Shown here in pieces: positions 17,419-26,106 of a stretch of 64,000 nucleotides of DNA. The DNA is from Gammaproteobacteria bacterium HGW-Gammaproteobacteria-3 (GTDB lineage: Bacteria > Pseudomonadota > Gammaproteobacteria > Methylococcales > Methylomonadaceae). Every line of letters begins with the position of its first letter. Position 1 is the first letter of the stretch. The notes beneath the pieces were generated by a model. That model did no database searches. It saw only the letters and a list, made by a program, of their open reading frames with translations, and had not been told where the DNA came from. The DNA lies in NCBI GenBank assembly GCA_002843155.1, contig PGZD01000002.1:1-64000 (forward strand), read 5' to 3'. The position numbers and the translations under genes are program-made.

Positions 17419-20400
17419 TCACGAAATATGTTCATTGTGCACCCAGTCAGCGCCCAGAGTGCCCTGCAAATACTCAAGATAATCCGGTTGACTGACCCGG
17501 TTCAGTATCTGTTCGGCCTGTTCCAGCTTTTTAGTGAGTTCTAAGTCATTATCGGCACCGATTTGCTGCTTTTCCAGTTGGCTTTGCCGGATTTGGTCAC
17601 GGTGACGCCGCCACAGCGCGCAATCGCGTTGTTGCTTGATTTGCAGGCGCCGCCGGTACCAGTCGCTGTGCAATAAATAGTCACGGGCAAACAAATTCCG
17701 AATGGCGGCATCGGTGAGGGTTTTATTTTCATAATGGCCGTAAGCCATGATATGCAACAGCGCTTGCAAAGGCGGACAGGCGTCGTTGATCGAGCCGTCC
17801 AGAAAATACAGTTGCGCCACCCGCTGCTGGGCTTCATAAATATTATCGACACCGGCAACGAAAGCAGCCAGATCCTGGGTTTCCGGTTTTAACATGGCTT
17901 CGTCGAACACAGCGGTCGGATAATCGAAAATCTTGCCGAAATTGGTATGGATGAAGCGTTCGGTAATGCGATAACCCAAACGGCTGGCATAGACGGTTCT
18001 GCCCTGGTAGTCGAAGTCTTCCAATGGCTCAAGATGACCGTGTTCGATTAAATAACGGGCATCGCGCTCTTCAACCGGGAGACGTGACCAAAGCTCGGGA
18101 ATCAGCAGGCTGATGTCGTGATCGATACGGCGCTGCGAACCGATGTAGCCGGCCGCAGTGGAAAAGCCATCGTAGCCGCACAGGATAAACGATACCAACG
18201 CCGTGTTGAGATCGGCAGTGGCGCATAAGGCATTGAACGGGCCTTTGGTCAACGCGCCTTCGGAACCTGCGCCGGTGGTTGAAGGCGATTTGCCGGTCAG
18301 GCTGCAAATAAAATCCATGAACAGTTCCGGCAGTTCCTGATAATGGATAGGGTTGTAAACGGCCAGCGGTTTGATGCCGGTCGCAAGCTCCTGGGGATTG
18401 TTGCGGCGCCCGGGCAAAACGGCATTGACCGGAAAATACACCGGCTGGTCGGCCTTTAAGTGGCGCGCCAGGCGGGTGGATATTTCCGCCAGATAACGCA
18501 TTTTGGGATTAATGATATCCGGACGCCGTTGCAGATAACGTACATTCTGGCTGGGTTTACCGTCAACCAGGCGGGGATGTGCCGAGGATACGAAATAATC
18601 GCCTTCATCGCCTGCCGCCGCCTGGCTGATGGTTTTTCGCATCGGTTCGCTGAATTGTTCAAAGTGAATGACGTCTTCTATCAGTTCCCGCGCGTCTTGC
18701 GGCGTAAGCGCTTGAAAATTTGAAATAAAATTATCTGCACCGGCCAAATCTTGTTCGGTTTGCAAGTCCACGCCCCGGTGAATGGCGTCGTCCGGGCGTT
18801 GAAAAAAACTGTGTTCGCAGTTTTCCACCAATTTGACACAAGGATTTTTATAATTTGGGTTGAGGGTATTCAAATACCGCACCGGCACTACGGTGGAAAC
18901 GGTAATATCGTCTTCCATCTGTACTTTTTCAGCCGCGATAAAGTCCTGGCGCAGCTTGAAAACCCGCCAGGCGCCATTGGCGTCGAAACCGACGCGCAGA
19001 TAACTGGCGATCAGTTTGCGGCCATGATGCTTGAGTTCGTTGCCGGGGTGACTGTTGACCAGATCAACCGAGAAATGTTCGCGCCAGTCGGCGCCCCATT
19101 CTTCTTTATAGAAGCGTTTGATCATCAACACCAGCGATAGGATATGCTGGGGTATGCGTTCCAGCCAACGGTTGTAATCTTCGCAATATTCGCTTGCCGA
19201 TGGCGTCAGCAATTTGATGACGGAGCCGAGCGTGCGGGCGTTGCTGAGCAAGGGGCGTTGATCGATGCCGTTGCGGGCCGGGTCGCGGAAACGCCTGGAG
19301 TAATCGTATTCGAAAATAGTGGCGACGCTGTCCATATCGCTGTCGAAATCATCGACAAAAACGGCGCCGGAAATGACCGAGCCGGCCATGGATTTTGAGA
19401 TTTCCGACTTGCCGCCGCCCGATACGGTGCTGGGCTTGTGGCAAAAAGTGCCTTCAGGCTGGGTGCCGACCAGGCGCCAGCTCGGCGCATTGGGGTGGCG
19501 CTCCATGTGCACTTTGAAACCGTTCGGGTAGACATAGGTCTGGTTGATCAATAGTTTGAGCGTTTGGCTTTTGCCTTGGTGCAGCCAGGTGATTTGTTGC
19601 TGCTGAATATTGATTTGGGCGGAGCCTGGAAGGTAAATGATATCCGGATAATTTTTATCGACGGCATAGCCTTCATCCCGGTGCTCGATGATGGGCGCGA
19701 GGTTACGGCATAAAGTATCGAAATTGTAAGCTGAACGGCTATCGGCATGAGGTAAATAAATTTCACCCAGAATGACGCGCGGGAAAGCTAAGGCGCCGCC
19801 CGAATGTTCTTCTTCGCAGCCGCCGAACAGGTTGGCCGAATAACTGATCTGCGACTTTATTTCTTTTTTGCTGTAGCCGAAATAATTGTCGGCAATCAAG
19901 GTAACGATAACGCCTTGCCTGTCGCGGCAGACCAGTTTGAAGGCTTTGCCGTCGTTATAGCGTTCGTCTTCTTGCTGCCAGCACATGCCGTCCCGGCGTT
20001 GACGCTCGCTGGCATCAGTGTAGTGAGGTAGTCCCAGGTCCTTTTTGCGGCAGGCCAGTAAATGCGGCGCCAAAATAATGCAACCGGTATGGCCGGTCCA
20101 GTGATCGATATCCAGGGCGGCATCGTTTTCGGGTAAAAAAGGGTCGCCGGCGTTACCGAAAATGGCTTCGACAAAATCCAGATTGGCAACTAAACCGCCG
20201 GGAACGAAAAACCGGGTTTCCATGGTCTTGATCGGCATGACATCGCCGACTGAAGGGCAGACGATGGGGCGCATCAGCAATGAAACCCAAAGCTTTGCCG
20301 CTTGCGCTTGCGCTTGCGTGTGAGTGAAAGGCAGATGTAAAAGTTCATCCGGTGGCGACAGCGCTTTTTGCAGTAAAAGCGTGTAAACAGGCACCGGCAC

Positions 20401-20883
20401 TTCATTTTTATCGGCCGGTACCGGCAGGCCTCCGGCGACGATGTGAAACACGCCCTGTGTCGTGCGCCGGTCGTTTTTTGGATTATGTAACACGCCTTGC
20501 TGTATGCGGTATGAATCAATATAAGCGGAATGAAATTCGTTTTGTCCGAAAGGCAATGATAATTCCCGCGCCAGGCCTTTCCGGTCGAGAACAAAAGTTT
20601 CTCCAGGCAGACGGATACCGACTTCAACACCGTTTTCCAGCAAATAACCGTTCAGGAAATCCTGAATGCGTTGATCGGCCGGACAGCGGTATTTGGCTAA
20701 CAAACGGCGCTGCTGGGAATAGTTTTTCAGCAAACTGTCGGCAATTTTAAGATAATGGGGGTCATCTTCGTTCGCGCAAATCGGCTGGCCAAGAGCGGCC
20801 AGTTGCAGGTTGATATGCTGCAATTCTTCCAAACGTCCGGAACGGCTCGGGGGGGTGTTGGGCGGTGCAACCGTTGTGTTCAT
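17419..20883 (-). CDS. Probable PPi-dependent phosphoenolpyruvate carboxykinase
   Basis: A very large protein (1154 residues) fitting the PPi-type PEPCK family, about twice the size of GTP- or ATP-dependent PEPCKs. That enzyme interconverts oxaloacetate plus pyrophosphate with phosphoenolpyruvate, CO2 and phosphate in the cytoplasm. Supporting features are a kinase-type P-loop SGGGKSEIS at 488-496, a following acidic metal site VDDFDSD at 510-516, and DNYFGYSKKEIK at 332-343, placed like the lysine-bearing YYAGEMKK block of ATP-PEPCK. The C-terminal 450 residues are lobe-like and I cannot match them to a separate domain. There is no signal peptide. It is a single gene, divergent from the PaaK-like gene. 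The assignment rests on size and motifs recalled from the family; a kinase-fold protein of other function is possible. Confidence 0.68.
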   Translation of the reverse strand: MNTTVAPPNTPPSRSGRLEELQHINLQLAALGQPICANEDDPHYLKIADSLLKNYSQQRRLLAKYRCPADQRIQDFLNGYLLENGVEVGIRLPGETFVLDRKGLARELSLPFGQNEFHSAYIDSYRIQQGVLHNPKNDRRTTQGVFHIVAGGLPVPADKNEVPVPVYTLLLQKALSPPDELLHLPFTHTQAQAQAAKLWVSLLMRPIVCPSVGDVMPIKTMETRFFVPGGLVANLDFVEAIFGNAGDPFLPENDAALDIDHWTGHTGCIILAPHLLACRKKDLGLPHYTDASERQRRDGMCWQQEDERYNDGKAFKLVCRDRQGVIVTLIADNYFGYSKKEIKSQISYSANLFGGCEEEHSGGALAFPRVILGEIYLPHADSRSAYNFDTLCRNLAPIIEHRDEGYAVDKNYPDIIYLPGSAQINIQQQQITWLHQGKSQTLKLLINQTYVYPNGFKVHMERHPNAPSWRLVGTQPEGTFCHKPSTVSGGGKSEISKSMAGSVISGAVFVDDFDSDMDSVATIFEYDYSRRFRDPARNGIDQRPLLSNARTLGSVIKLLTPSASEYCEDYNRWLERIPQHILSLVLMIKRFYKEEWGADWREHFSVDLVNSHPGNELKHHGRKLIASYLRVGFDANGAWRVFKLRQDFIAAEKVQMEDDITVSTVVPVRYLNTLNPNYKNPCVKLVENCEHSFFQRPDDAIHRGVDLQTEQDLAGADNFISNFQALTPQDARELIEDVIHFEQFSEPMRKTISQAAAGDEGDYFVSSAHPRLVDGKPSQNVRYLQRRPDIINPKMRYLAEISTRLARHLKADQPVYFPVNAVLPGRRNNPQELATGIKPLAVYNPIHYQELPELFMDFICSLTGKSPSTTGAGSEGALTKGPFNALCATADLNTALVSFILCGYDGFSTAAGYIGSQRRIDHDISLLIPELWSRLPVEERDARYLIEHGHLEPLEDFDYQGRTVYASRLGYRITERFIHTNFGKIFDYPTAVFDEAMLKPETQDLAAFVAGVDNIYEAQQRVAQLYFLDGSINDACPPLQALLHIMAYGHYENKTLTDAAIRNLFARDYLLHSDWYRRRLQIKQQRDCALWRRHRDQIRQSQLEKQQIGADNDLELTKKLEQAEQILNRVSQPDYLEYLQGTLGADWVHNEHIS

Positions 20884-21087
20884 GGGTAAGGTTTCCAGCG
20901 AGTCACAAAGTGTTTACCTTATATTTACTCAAGTATATTTGCAACATCGATGCTATTGGAAGCTGAGTGTAGGGTTTAAGCGAAATATTGCTCAACGCCT
21001 CATCAATCCTGAATTGTTTGCTAAAAAGGATTATCATCGGGTAGGATTTGACCGACTAAAATCTAAAAATAACCTGACTTCAGCGCA

Positions 21088-22437
21088 ATGAATCCTTTTG
21101 TATCCAGAAATATCATTTACCCGCTACAAGAAAAGCTGCTGCATCGACCGACTTTTCCCTATCTTCGGGAGTTGGAGCAAAGCCAATGGTATTCCAGAAG
21201 TGAAATCGAAGCGCTTCAACTCAAAAAACTCCAGGCCTTACTCCGTATCGCACAACGCTACTGCCCCTGGCACAGTCAGCGTATTAACGAATCCGGTATC
21301 GATATCGAGCAGTTAAGTCTCGATAACTTATCGCAATTACCGCTCAGCACCCGCGTCGATGTCCAGCAAAACGGCGAGCAAATGACCTGGCGGGGCGTGC
21401 CCGGTGGGGTTTTCCGTTACACGACCGGCGGTTCAAGCGGCCAGCCGCTGATTTTTAATTTTGGCCGAACCCGTCAGGCTCAAGACGCCGCCAGCCGTAT
21501 TCGCGCCCGGCGCTGGTGGGGTGTCGATGTCGGCGAACCTGAAGTTTATTTATGGGGGGCGCCGGTTGAGCTCAATAAAACCGACCGGATAAAAACTATC
21601 CGCGACCGCCTGCTCAATCAATTATTGCTCAATGCCTTTCAGATGTCAGCCGAAAAAATGGCCGATTATCTGAAAGCCATCGAACAATTCAAGCCCCGCT
21701 GCATTTATGGTTATGCCAGCAGTGTCGCCTTGTTGGCAAAATACGCGCAAGAAACTCAAACGTGCCTGTCGCTGCCTGATCTTAAAGTAGTCTGCACCAC
21801 GGGCGAGCCGCTTTTTCCTGAACAGCGACACTTGATTTCACAAGTTTTCGGGGTTCCTGTGGCTAATGAGTTCGGCAGCCGGGATAGCGGTTTGACCGCG
21901 CATGAAAACAAGCACCATCAATTGTTGCAAATGAGTGAAAGCATGATTGTGGAAGTGTTGGATCAACAAGGTCGGGCGGTCAAACCCGGCGCAATGGGGG
22001 AGGCCGTCATTACCGGATTGTGCTCCGAAGCCCAGCCTTTTATACGCTATCGTACCGGCGACATGCTCAAACTTTCCGATACCGCAGACAAGGATGGCCG
22101 TGGCCTGCATGTTCTGGATGCAGTGATCGGTCGCAGTACCGATTTTCTGGTGCATCAGGACGGTTCCATTGTCCACGCGCTGGCGGCGATTTATACTTTG
22201 CGTGAAACTCCCGGCGTCGAGCAATTTAAAATCATTCAGCAACGTATCAATGAGTTCGAGATTCTGATTGTCACCAATGCTTTTTGGAAACCGGCCTCAC
22301 TGGGCAGCATCGAGCAAAAATTCAAGGCGCGCTTCGGCCCGCAATGCCGGACGCATATCCGTCTGGTAGACAGTATTGCGCCGGAAGCGTCCGGGAAAAT
22401 CCGCCAAGTCGTGTCTAAAGTTGAGCCTGTTTTTTAA
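21088..22437 (+). CDS. PaaK/CapK-like adenylate-forming enzyme
   Basis: A 449-residue member of the phenylacetate-CoA ligase (PaaK/CapK) branch of adenylating enzymes, which activate a carboxylate with ATP. Visible are the phosphate loop YTTGGSSGQP near residue 112, the adenine-side motif NEFGSRDSG and the hinge region YRTGDMLKL. Members outside aromatic degradation often act in polysaccharide or natural-product pathways. No phenylacetate genes are nearby, so the substrate is unknown. It starts 204 bases from the divergent PEPCK-like gene and is followed by a secreted TPR protein. Confidence 0.85.
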   Translation: MNPFVSRNIIYPLQEKLLHRPTFPYLRELEQSQWYSRSEIEALQLKKLQALLRIAQRYCPWHSQRINESGIDIEQLSLDNLSQLPLSTRVDVQQNGEQMTWRGVPGGVFRYTTGGSSGQPLIFNFGRTRQAQDAASRIRARRWWGVDVGEPEVYLWGAPVELNKTDRIKTIRDRLLNQLLLNAFQMSAEKMADYLKAIEQFKPRCIYGYASSVALLAKYAQETQTCLSLPDLKVVCTTGEPLFPEQRHLISQVFGVPVANEFGSRDSGLTAHENKHHQLLQMSESMIVEVLDQQGRAVKPGAMGEAVITGLCSEAQPFIRYRTGDMLKLSDTADKDGRGLHVLDAVIGRSTDFLVHQDGSIVHALAAIYTLRETPGVEQFKIIQQRINEFEILIVTNAFWKPASLGSIEQKFKARFGPQCRTHIRLVDSIAPEASGKIRQVVSKVEPVF

Positions 22438-22523
22438 TCGATTACCCCTGATTGCTAAACAGCCAATGCTTCAAGCTCTAACTTTGCTGGATTGACTCAA
22501 TAACCCAATAGAGATTCTTTAGT

Positions 22524-23102
22524 ATGAATATTTTAAAATTATGTGTATTGATATTACTAATGATTGGCGGACCCACCGCTTTTGCCGCCTATCCCAAAAA
22601 CGATCAGGATTTTAGGTTATTGCCGCCGTATTGCAAGGCACGTTCTTCCGATAGCAAAAGCCCCGAATATCAACTTTGGCAAAAACGCTTAGGCAGCGGT
22701 TTTTTACACATTCATCACTATTGCGCGGGACTTTTTACACGCGATATAGCCAACAGAACCACTAATCGGAATGACAAAAAATCGGCTTTAAAAGTCGCTG
22801 TCGGTGAAATGCAATATGTTTTTGATCATGCTTCGCCAAGTTTTGTTTTATTGCCCAAAATATCTTATGACCAGGGGCAGATATTCGAGCAACTGGGCGA
22901 TATTCCCAAAGCTTTTCAGGCTTATCAGCGTAGTATTAAACTTAACCCTAAATTAGCCCCTCCCTATGCCGCATTGAGCGACCTTTATATCAAGCAAAAC
23001 AACACCCAGGACGCCATCAAAGTATTGGAGCAGGGGCTGCACTATAAGCCCAATTCCAAAGCATTGCTTAAACGCATGGCTAAACTCAGAAAAACCAAAT
23101 AA
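22524..23102 (+). CDS. Exported TPR-repeat protein
   Basis: A 192-residue protein with a clear signal peptide (about 1-21, ending AFA). The N-terminal half is Cys-containing (LPPYCKARS, HIHHYCAGLF). Two to three tetratricopeptide repeats lie in the C-terminal half (about 108-185: GDIPKAFQAYQRSIKLNPKL and NTQDAIKVLEQGLHYKP). It is probably periplasmic and mediates protein contacts. It follows the PaaK-like gene on the same strand, and a shared transcript is possible. Confidence 0.85.
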   Translation: MNILKLCVLILLMIGGPTAFAAYPKNDQDFRLLPPYCKARSSDSKSPEYQLWQKRLGSGFLHIHHYCAGLFTRDIANRTTNRNDKKSALKVAVGEMQYVFDHASPSFVLLPKISYDQGQIFEQLGDIPKAFQAYQRSIKLNPKLAPPYAALSDLYIKQNNTQDAIKVLEQGLHYKPNSKALLKRMAKLRKTK

Positions 23103-23270
23103 ACACAAAAACACTTGCCGACTGAAAGTGATGGCCTTTATTTTGTAAAGTTTAGCGTTGGGCATGAATAGAGTCGGTATATCGTTTATAATTTACCGTT
23201 TCCTTCAAAATTTTCCGCTGTGGGAGTAATCCCGCAATCAGGCAGCGACTGTTCATGGTAAAAACCACTC

Positions 23271-24369
23271 ATGCAAGAAATAAATCCGATTAAAAATAAA
23301 ATAGTCGATCTTAAAAGCCGCGAAGACGCGCTTAGGAGGTATCTTTGACTTCGATACTAAAAATGAGCGTTTAATCGAAGTATTAATGGAACTGGAAAAT
23401 CCCAAAATCTGGGATAATCCTGAGCAGGCTCAAGCGCTGGGTAAAGAGCGCGGACAATTGGAAGCCGTTGTCGAGACTATCAATGATTTGACGCAAGGCC
23501 TTAACGATGCTGAAGAATTACTGGCCATGGCGGTTGAGGAAGGCGACGAAGACACTGTCGATACGCTGGTCAACGATCTTGAGCGGTTCGAGAAAAAAGT
23601 GTCTGTTTTGGAATTCAGACGCATGTTTGCCGGGGAAATGGATGCCAATAATGCTTTCCTCGACATTCAATCCGGCTCCGGCGGCACCGAAGCCCAGGAC
23701 TGGGCTTCGATGATCGAGCGCATGTATTTGCGTTGGGGTGAGGCCAAAGGCTTCAAAACCGAATTGATCGAAGAATCCCCGGGCGATGTCGCCGGCATCA
23801 AAAGCGCCACGATCAAATTTGAAGGCGACTACGCATTCGGTTGGTTGCGGACTGAAACCGGGGTGCACCGTCTGGTCAGAAAGTCGCCGTTCGACTCCGG
23901 CAATCGTCGGCATACGTCGTTCGCATCGGTGTTCGTATCGCCGGAAATCAACGAAGACATCGATATCGACATCAACCCGGCTGATTTGCGTGTCGATGTG
24001 TACCGAGCCAGCGGCGCCGGTGGCCAGCATATCAACAAAACCGAATCGGCAGTGCGTATCACCCATGCACCCAGCGGCATTGTCGTACAATGTCAAAGCG
24101 ACCGTTCGCAGCATAAAAACCGCGATACCGCGATGAAACAGTTGAAAGCCAAACTGTACGAAATGGAAATGATGAAACGCAGCGAAAAGCAGCAGGCTCT
24201 GGAAGATTCCAAATCGGACATCGGCTGGGGCAGCCAGATACGGTCTTATGTGCTGGATCAATCGCGCATCAAGGATTTACGCACCGGTGTCGAAACCGGC
24301 AATACCCAGGCCGTGCTCGACGGCGAACTGGATCAGTTCATCGAAGCCAGCTTGAAGAGCGGGTTGTAA
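23271..24369 (+). CDS. prfB: Peptide chain release factor 2, programmed +1 frameshift
   Basis: RF2 ends translation at UGA and UAA. The gene is in two frames. ATG at 23271 opens 25 codons ending CTT, followed by an in-frame TGA at 23346-23348; translation continues in the +1 frame from GAC at 23347. The joined product is 365 residues, the same as E. coli RF2. It has the stop-recognition SPF tripeptide (VRKSPFDSG) and the catalytic GGQ loop ([16 protein letters not shown]). The frame starting at ATG 23386 alone would miss the N-terminal domain. lysS follows 46 bases downstream, as in many gammaproteobacteria. Confidence 0.97.
23334..23349 (+). promoter_or_regulatory. prfB programmed frameshift site
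   Basis: An internal Shine-Dalgarno AGGAGG lies three bases before the slippery CTT TGA C. This is the classical autoregulatory element: when RF2 is scarce the ribosome stalls at UGA and slips +1, making more RF2. Compared with the E. coli site the SD differs by one base (AGGAGG instead of AGGGGG), while TATCTTTGAC is unchanged. Confidence 0.97.
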
Positions 24370-24415
24370 AGCTCGAAGCAAAAGCTATTTTAAAAATTTG
24401 ATAAAAAATACTCGC

Positions 24416-25915
24416 ATGTCAGAAATCCAACAAGACGAACAAGAACAAATCAAACAGCGCCGTGACAAACTCAACGCATTGCGGGAAAACGGTATTGCTT
24501 TCCCCACCGATTTTCGCCGCAATGTCGTGGCTTCTGAGTTGCTGGCCGAATATGGCGAAAAATCGAAAGAAGAGCTCGAAGCCCAGCCCATTCGCGTGAA
24601 AGTGGCCGGTCGCATGATGACTCGCCGCATCATGGGCAAGGCCAGTTTCTGCCACATACAGGATATGTCCGGCAAAATGCAGCTTTATGTCGCTCGCGAC
24701 AGTCTGCCCGAAGGTTTTTACAACGAGCGGTTCAAGAAATGGGATATCGGCGATATTATCGGCGCTGAAGGCGTGTTGTTCAAAACCCAGGTCGGTGAAT
24801 TGAGCGTCAAGGTTGATGACCTGCGTCTTTTGACCAAAGCATTGAGGCCGTTGCCCGAAAAATTTCACGGTCTGACCGATCAGGAAGTCAAATACCGGCA
24901 GCGCTATCTGGATCTGATTATGAGCGAGCAATCGCGCGGCACTTTTTTAATGCGCTCCAGAATTATCAGCTATATCCGCGATTTTTTGCTGCAACGTCAA
25001 TTTCTCGAAGTTGAAACGCCGATGATGCAGACAATTCCCGGCGGCGCCACCGCGCGCCCGTTTACGACGCACCATAATGCGCTGGATATGGGGCTTTACC
25101 TGCGCATTGCGCCGGAATTGTATTTAAAACGTCTGGTGGTTGGCGGCTTCGAGCGGGTTTTTGAGATTAACCGCAATTTTCGCAACGAAGGTCTATCGAC
25201 CCGGCATAACCCCGAATTTACCATGCTGGAATTTTATCAGGCCTATGCCGAATACGGCGACCTGATGGATTTGACCGAAGCTCTGCTGCGCGGCATAGCC
25301 GAAGATGTGGTGGGACAAGCGGTAATAACCTATCAAGGCGAGAACTATGATTTCAGCCAGCCGTTCGAGCGGATGACGGTAGTGGAATCGATTCTGCACT
25401 TTAATCCCACATTAAAGATCAGCGATATCGACACCCGCGAGGCGGCTGCGAAAGTGGCCGCAGGTCTTGGTTTGCCGGTCAAGGACAGCTACGGTTTAGG
25501 TAAAATTCAAATTGAAATATTTGAAAAAACCGTCGAACAGCGCTTGATGAATCCGACTTTCATCACGGCGTACCCGGTCGAAGTTTCGCCTCTGGCGCGG
25601 CGCAATGATAATAATCCGCATGTTACCGATCGCTTTGAATTCTTTGTCGGCGGACGTGAAATCGCCAACGGTTTTACCGAACTCAACGATGCCGAGGATC
25701 AGGCCGAACGGTTTAGAAAACAGGTGGCGGAAAAAGAAGCCGGTGATGACGAAGCCATGCACTTCGATGCCGATTATATCGTGGCGCTGGAACACGGAAT
25801 GCCGCCGGCGGCGGGCGAGGGCATAGGCATCGACCGTCTGGTCATGCTGTTTACCGATGCGCCCTCCATTCGTGATGTCCTGTTGTTCCCGCATATGCGG
25901 CCTAAAAACCAATAA
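24416..25915 (+). CDS. lysS: Lysyl-tRNA synthetase, class II
   Basis: Charges tRNA(Lys) with lysine. It has 499 residues from the ATG at 24416; an upstream TTG would add six residues but the family starts MSE. It has an N-terminal OB-fold anticodon domain (about 55-150) and a class II core with [23 protein letters not shown] (motif 2) and [11 protein letters not shown] (motif 3). It forms a probable operon with prfB and ends at a strong terminator. Confidence 0.96.
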   Translation: MSEIQQDEQEQIKQRRDKLNALRENGIAFPTDFRRNVVASELLAEYGEKSKEELEAQPIRVKVAGRMMTRRIMGKASFCHIQDMSGKMQLYVARDSLPEGFYNERFKKWDIGDIIGAEGVLFKTQVGELSVKVDDLRLLTKALRPLPEKFHGLTDQEVKYRQRYLDLIMSEQSRGTFLMRSRIISYIRDFLLQRQFLEVETPMMQTIPGGATARPFTTHHNALDMGLYLRIAPELYLKRLVVGGFERVFEINRNFRNEGLSTRHNPEFTMLEFYQAYAEYGDLMDLTEALLRGIAEDVVGQAVITYQGENYDFSQPFERMTVVESILHFNPTLKISDIDTREAAAKVAAGLGLPVKDSYGLGKIQIEIFEKTVEQRLMNPTFITAYPVEVSPLARRNDNNPHVTDRFEFFVGGREIANGFTELNDAEDQAERFRKQVAEKEAGDDEAMHFDADYIVALEHGMPPAAGEGIGIDRLVMLFTDAPSIRDVLLFPHMRPKNQ

Positions 25916-25932
25916 CAAATTAACGACTTTTG

Positions 25933-25964
25933 AGAGTGGCCGCTTTTATTGCGGCTACTCTTTT
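25933..25964 (+). terminator. Rho-independent terminator of prfB-lysS
   Basis: An 11-bp stem with one mismatch (AGAGTGGCCGC and GCGGCTACTCT), a seven-base loop and TTTT after it, 17 bases past the lysS stop. Confidence 0.8.
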
Positions 25965-26106
25965 CCCGCGCCGTCTGCCGCACCTTGCAGTAAGGTTCAT
26001 GGACAGTGCCCGACTTAACGCTATATTATTAAGGCTCTACACCACACTAAAGTAACGACCGCTCTTTCGCTTTACCCTTTTTTCAAACGTAAAAAAGAAG
26101 GCCGAT

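Noticed and set aside
24398-24415. TTG start adding six residues to LysS
   Set aside because: ATG 24416 gives the family-typical MSE start and normal length.
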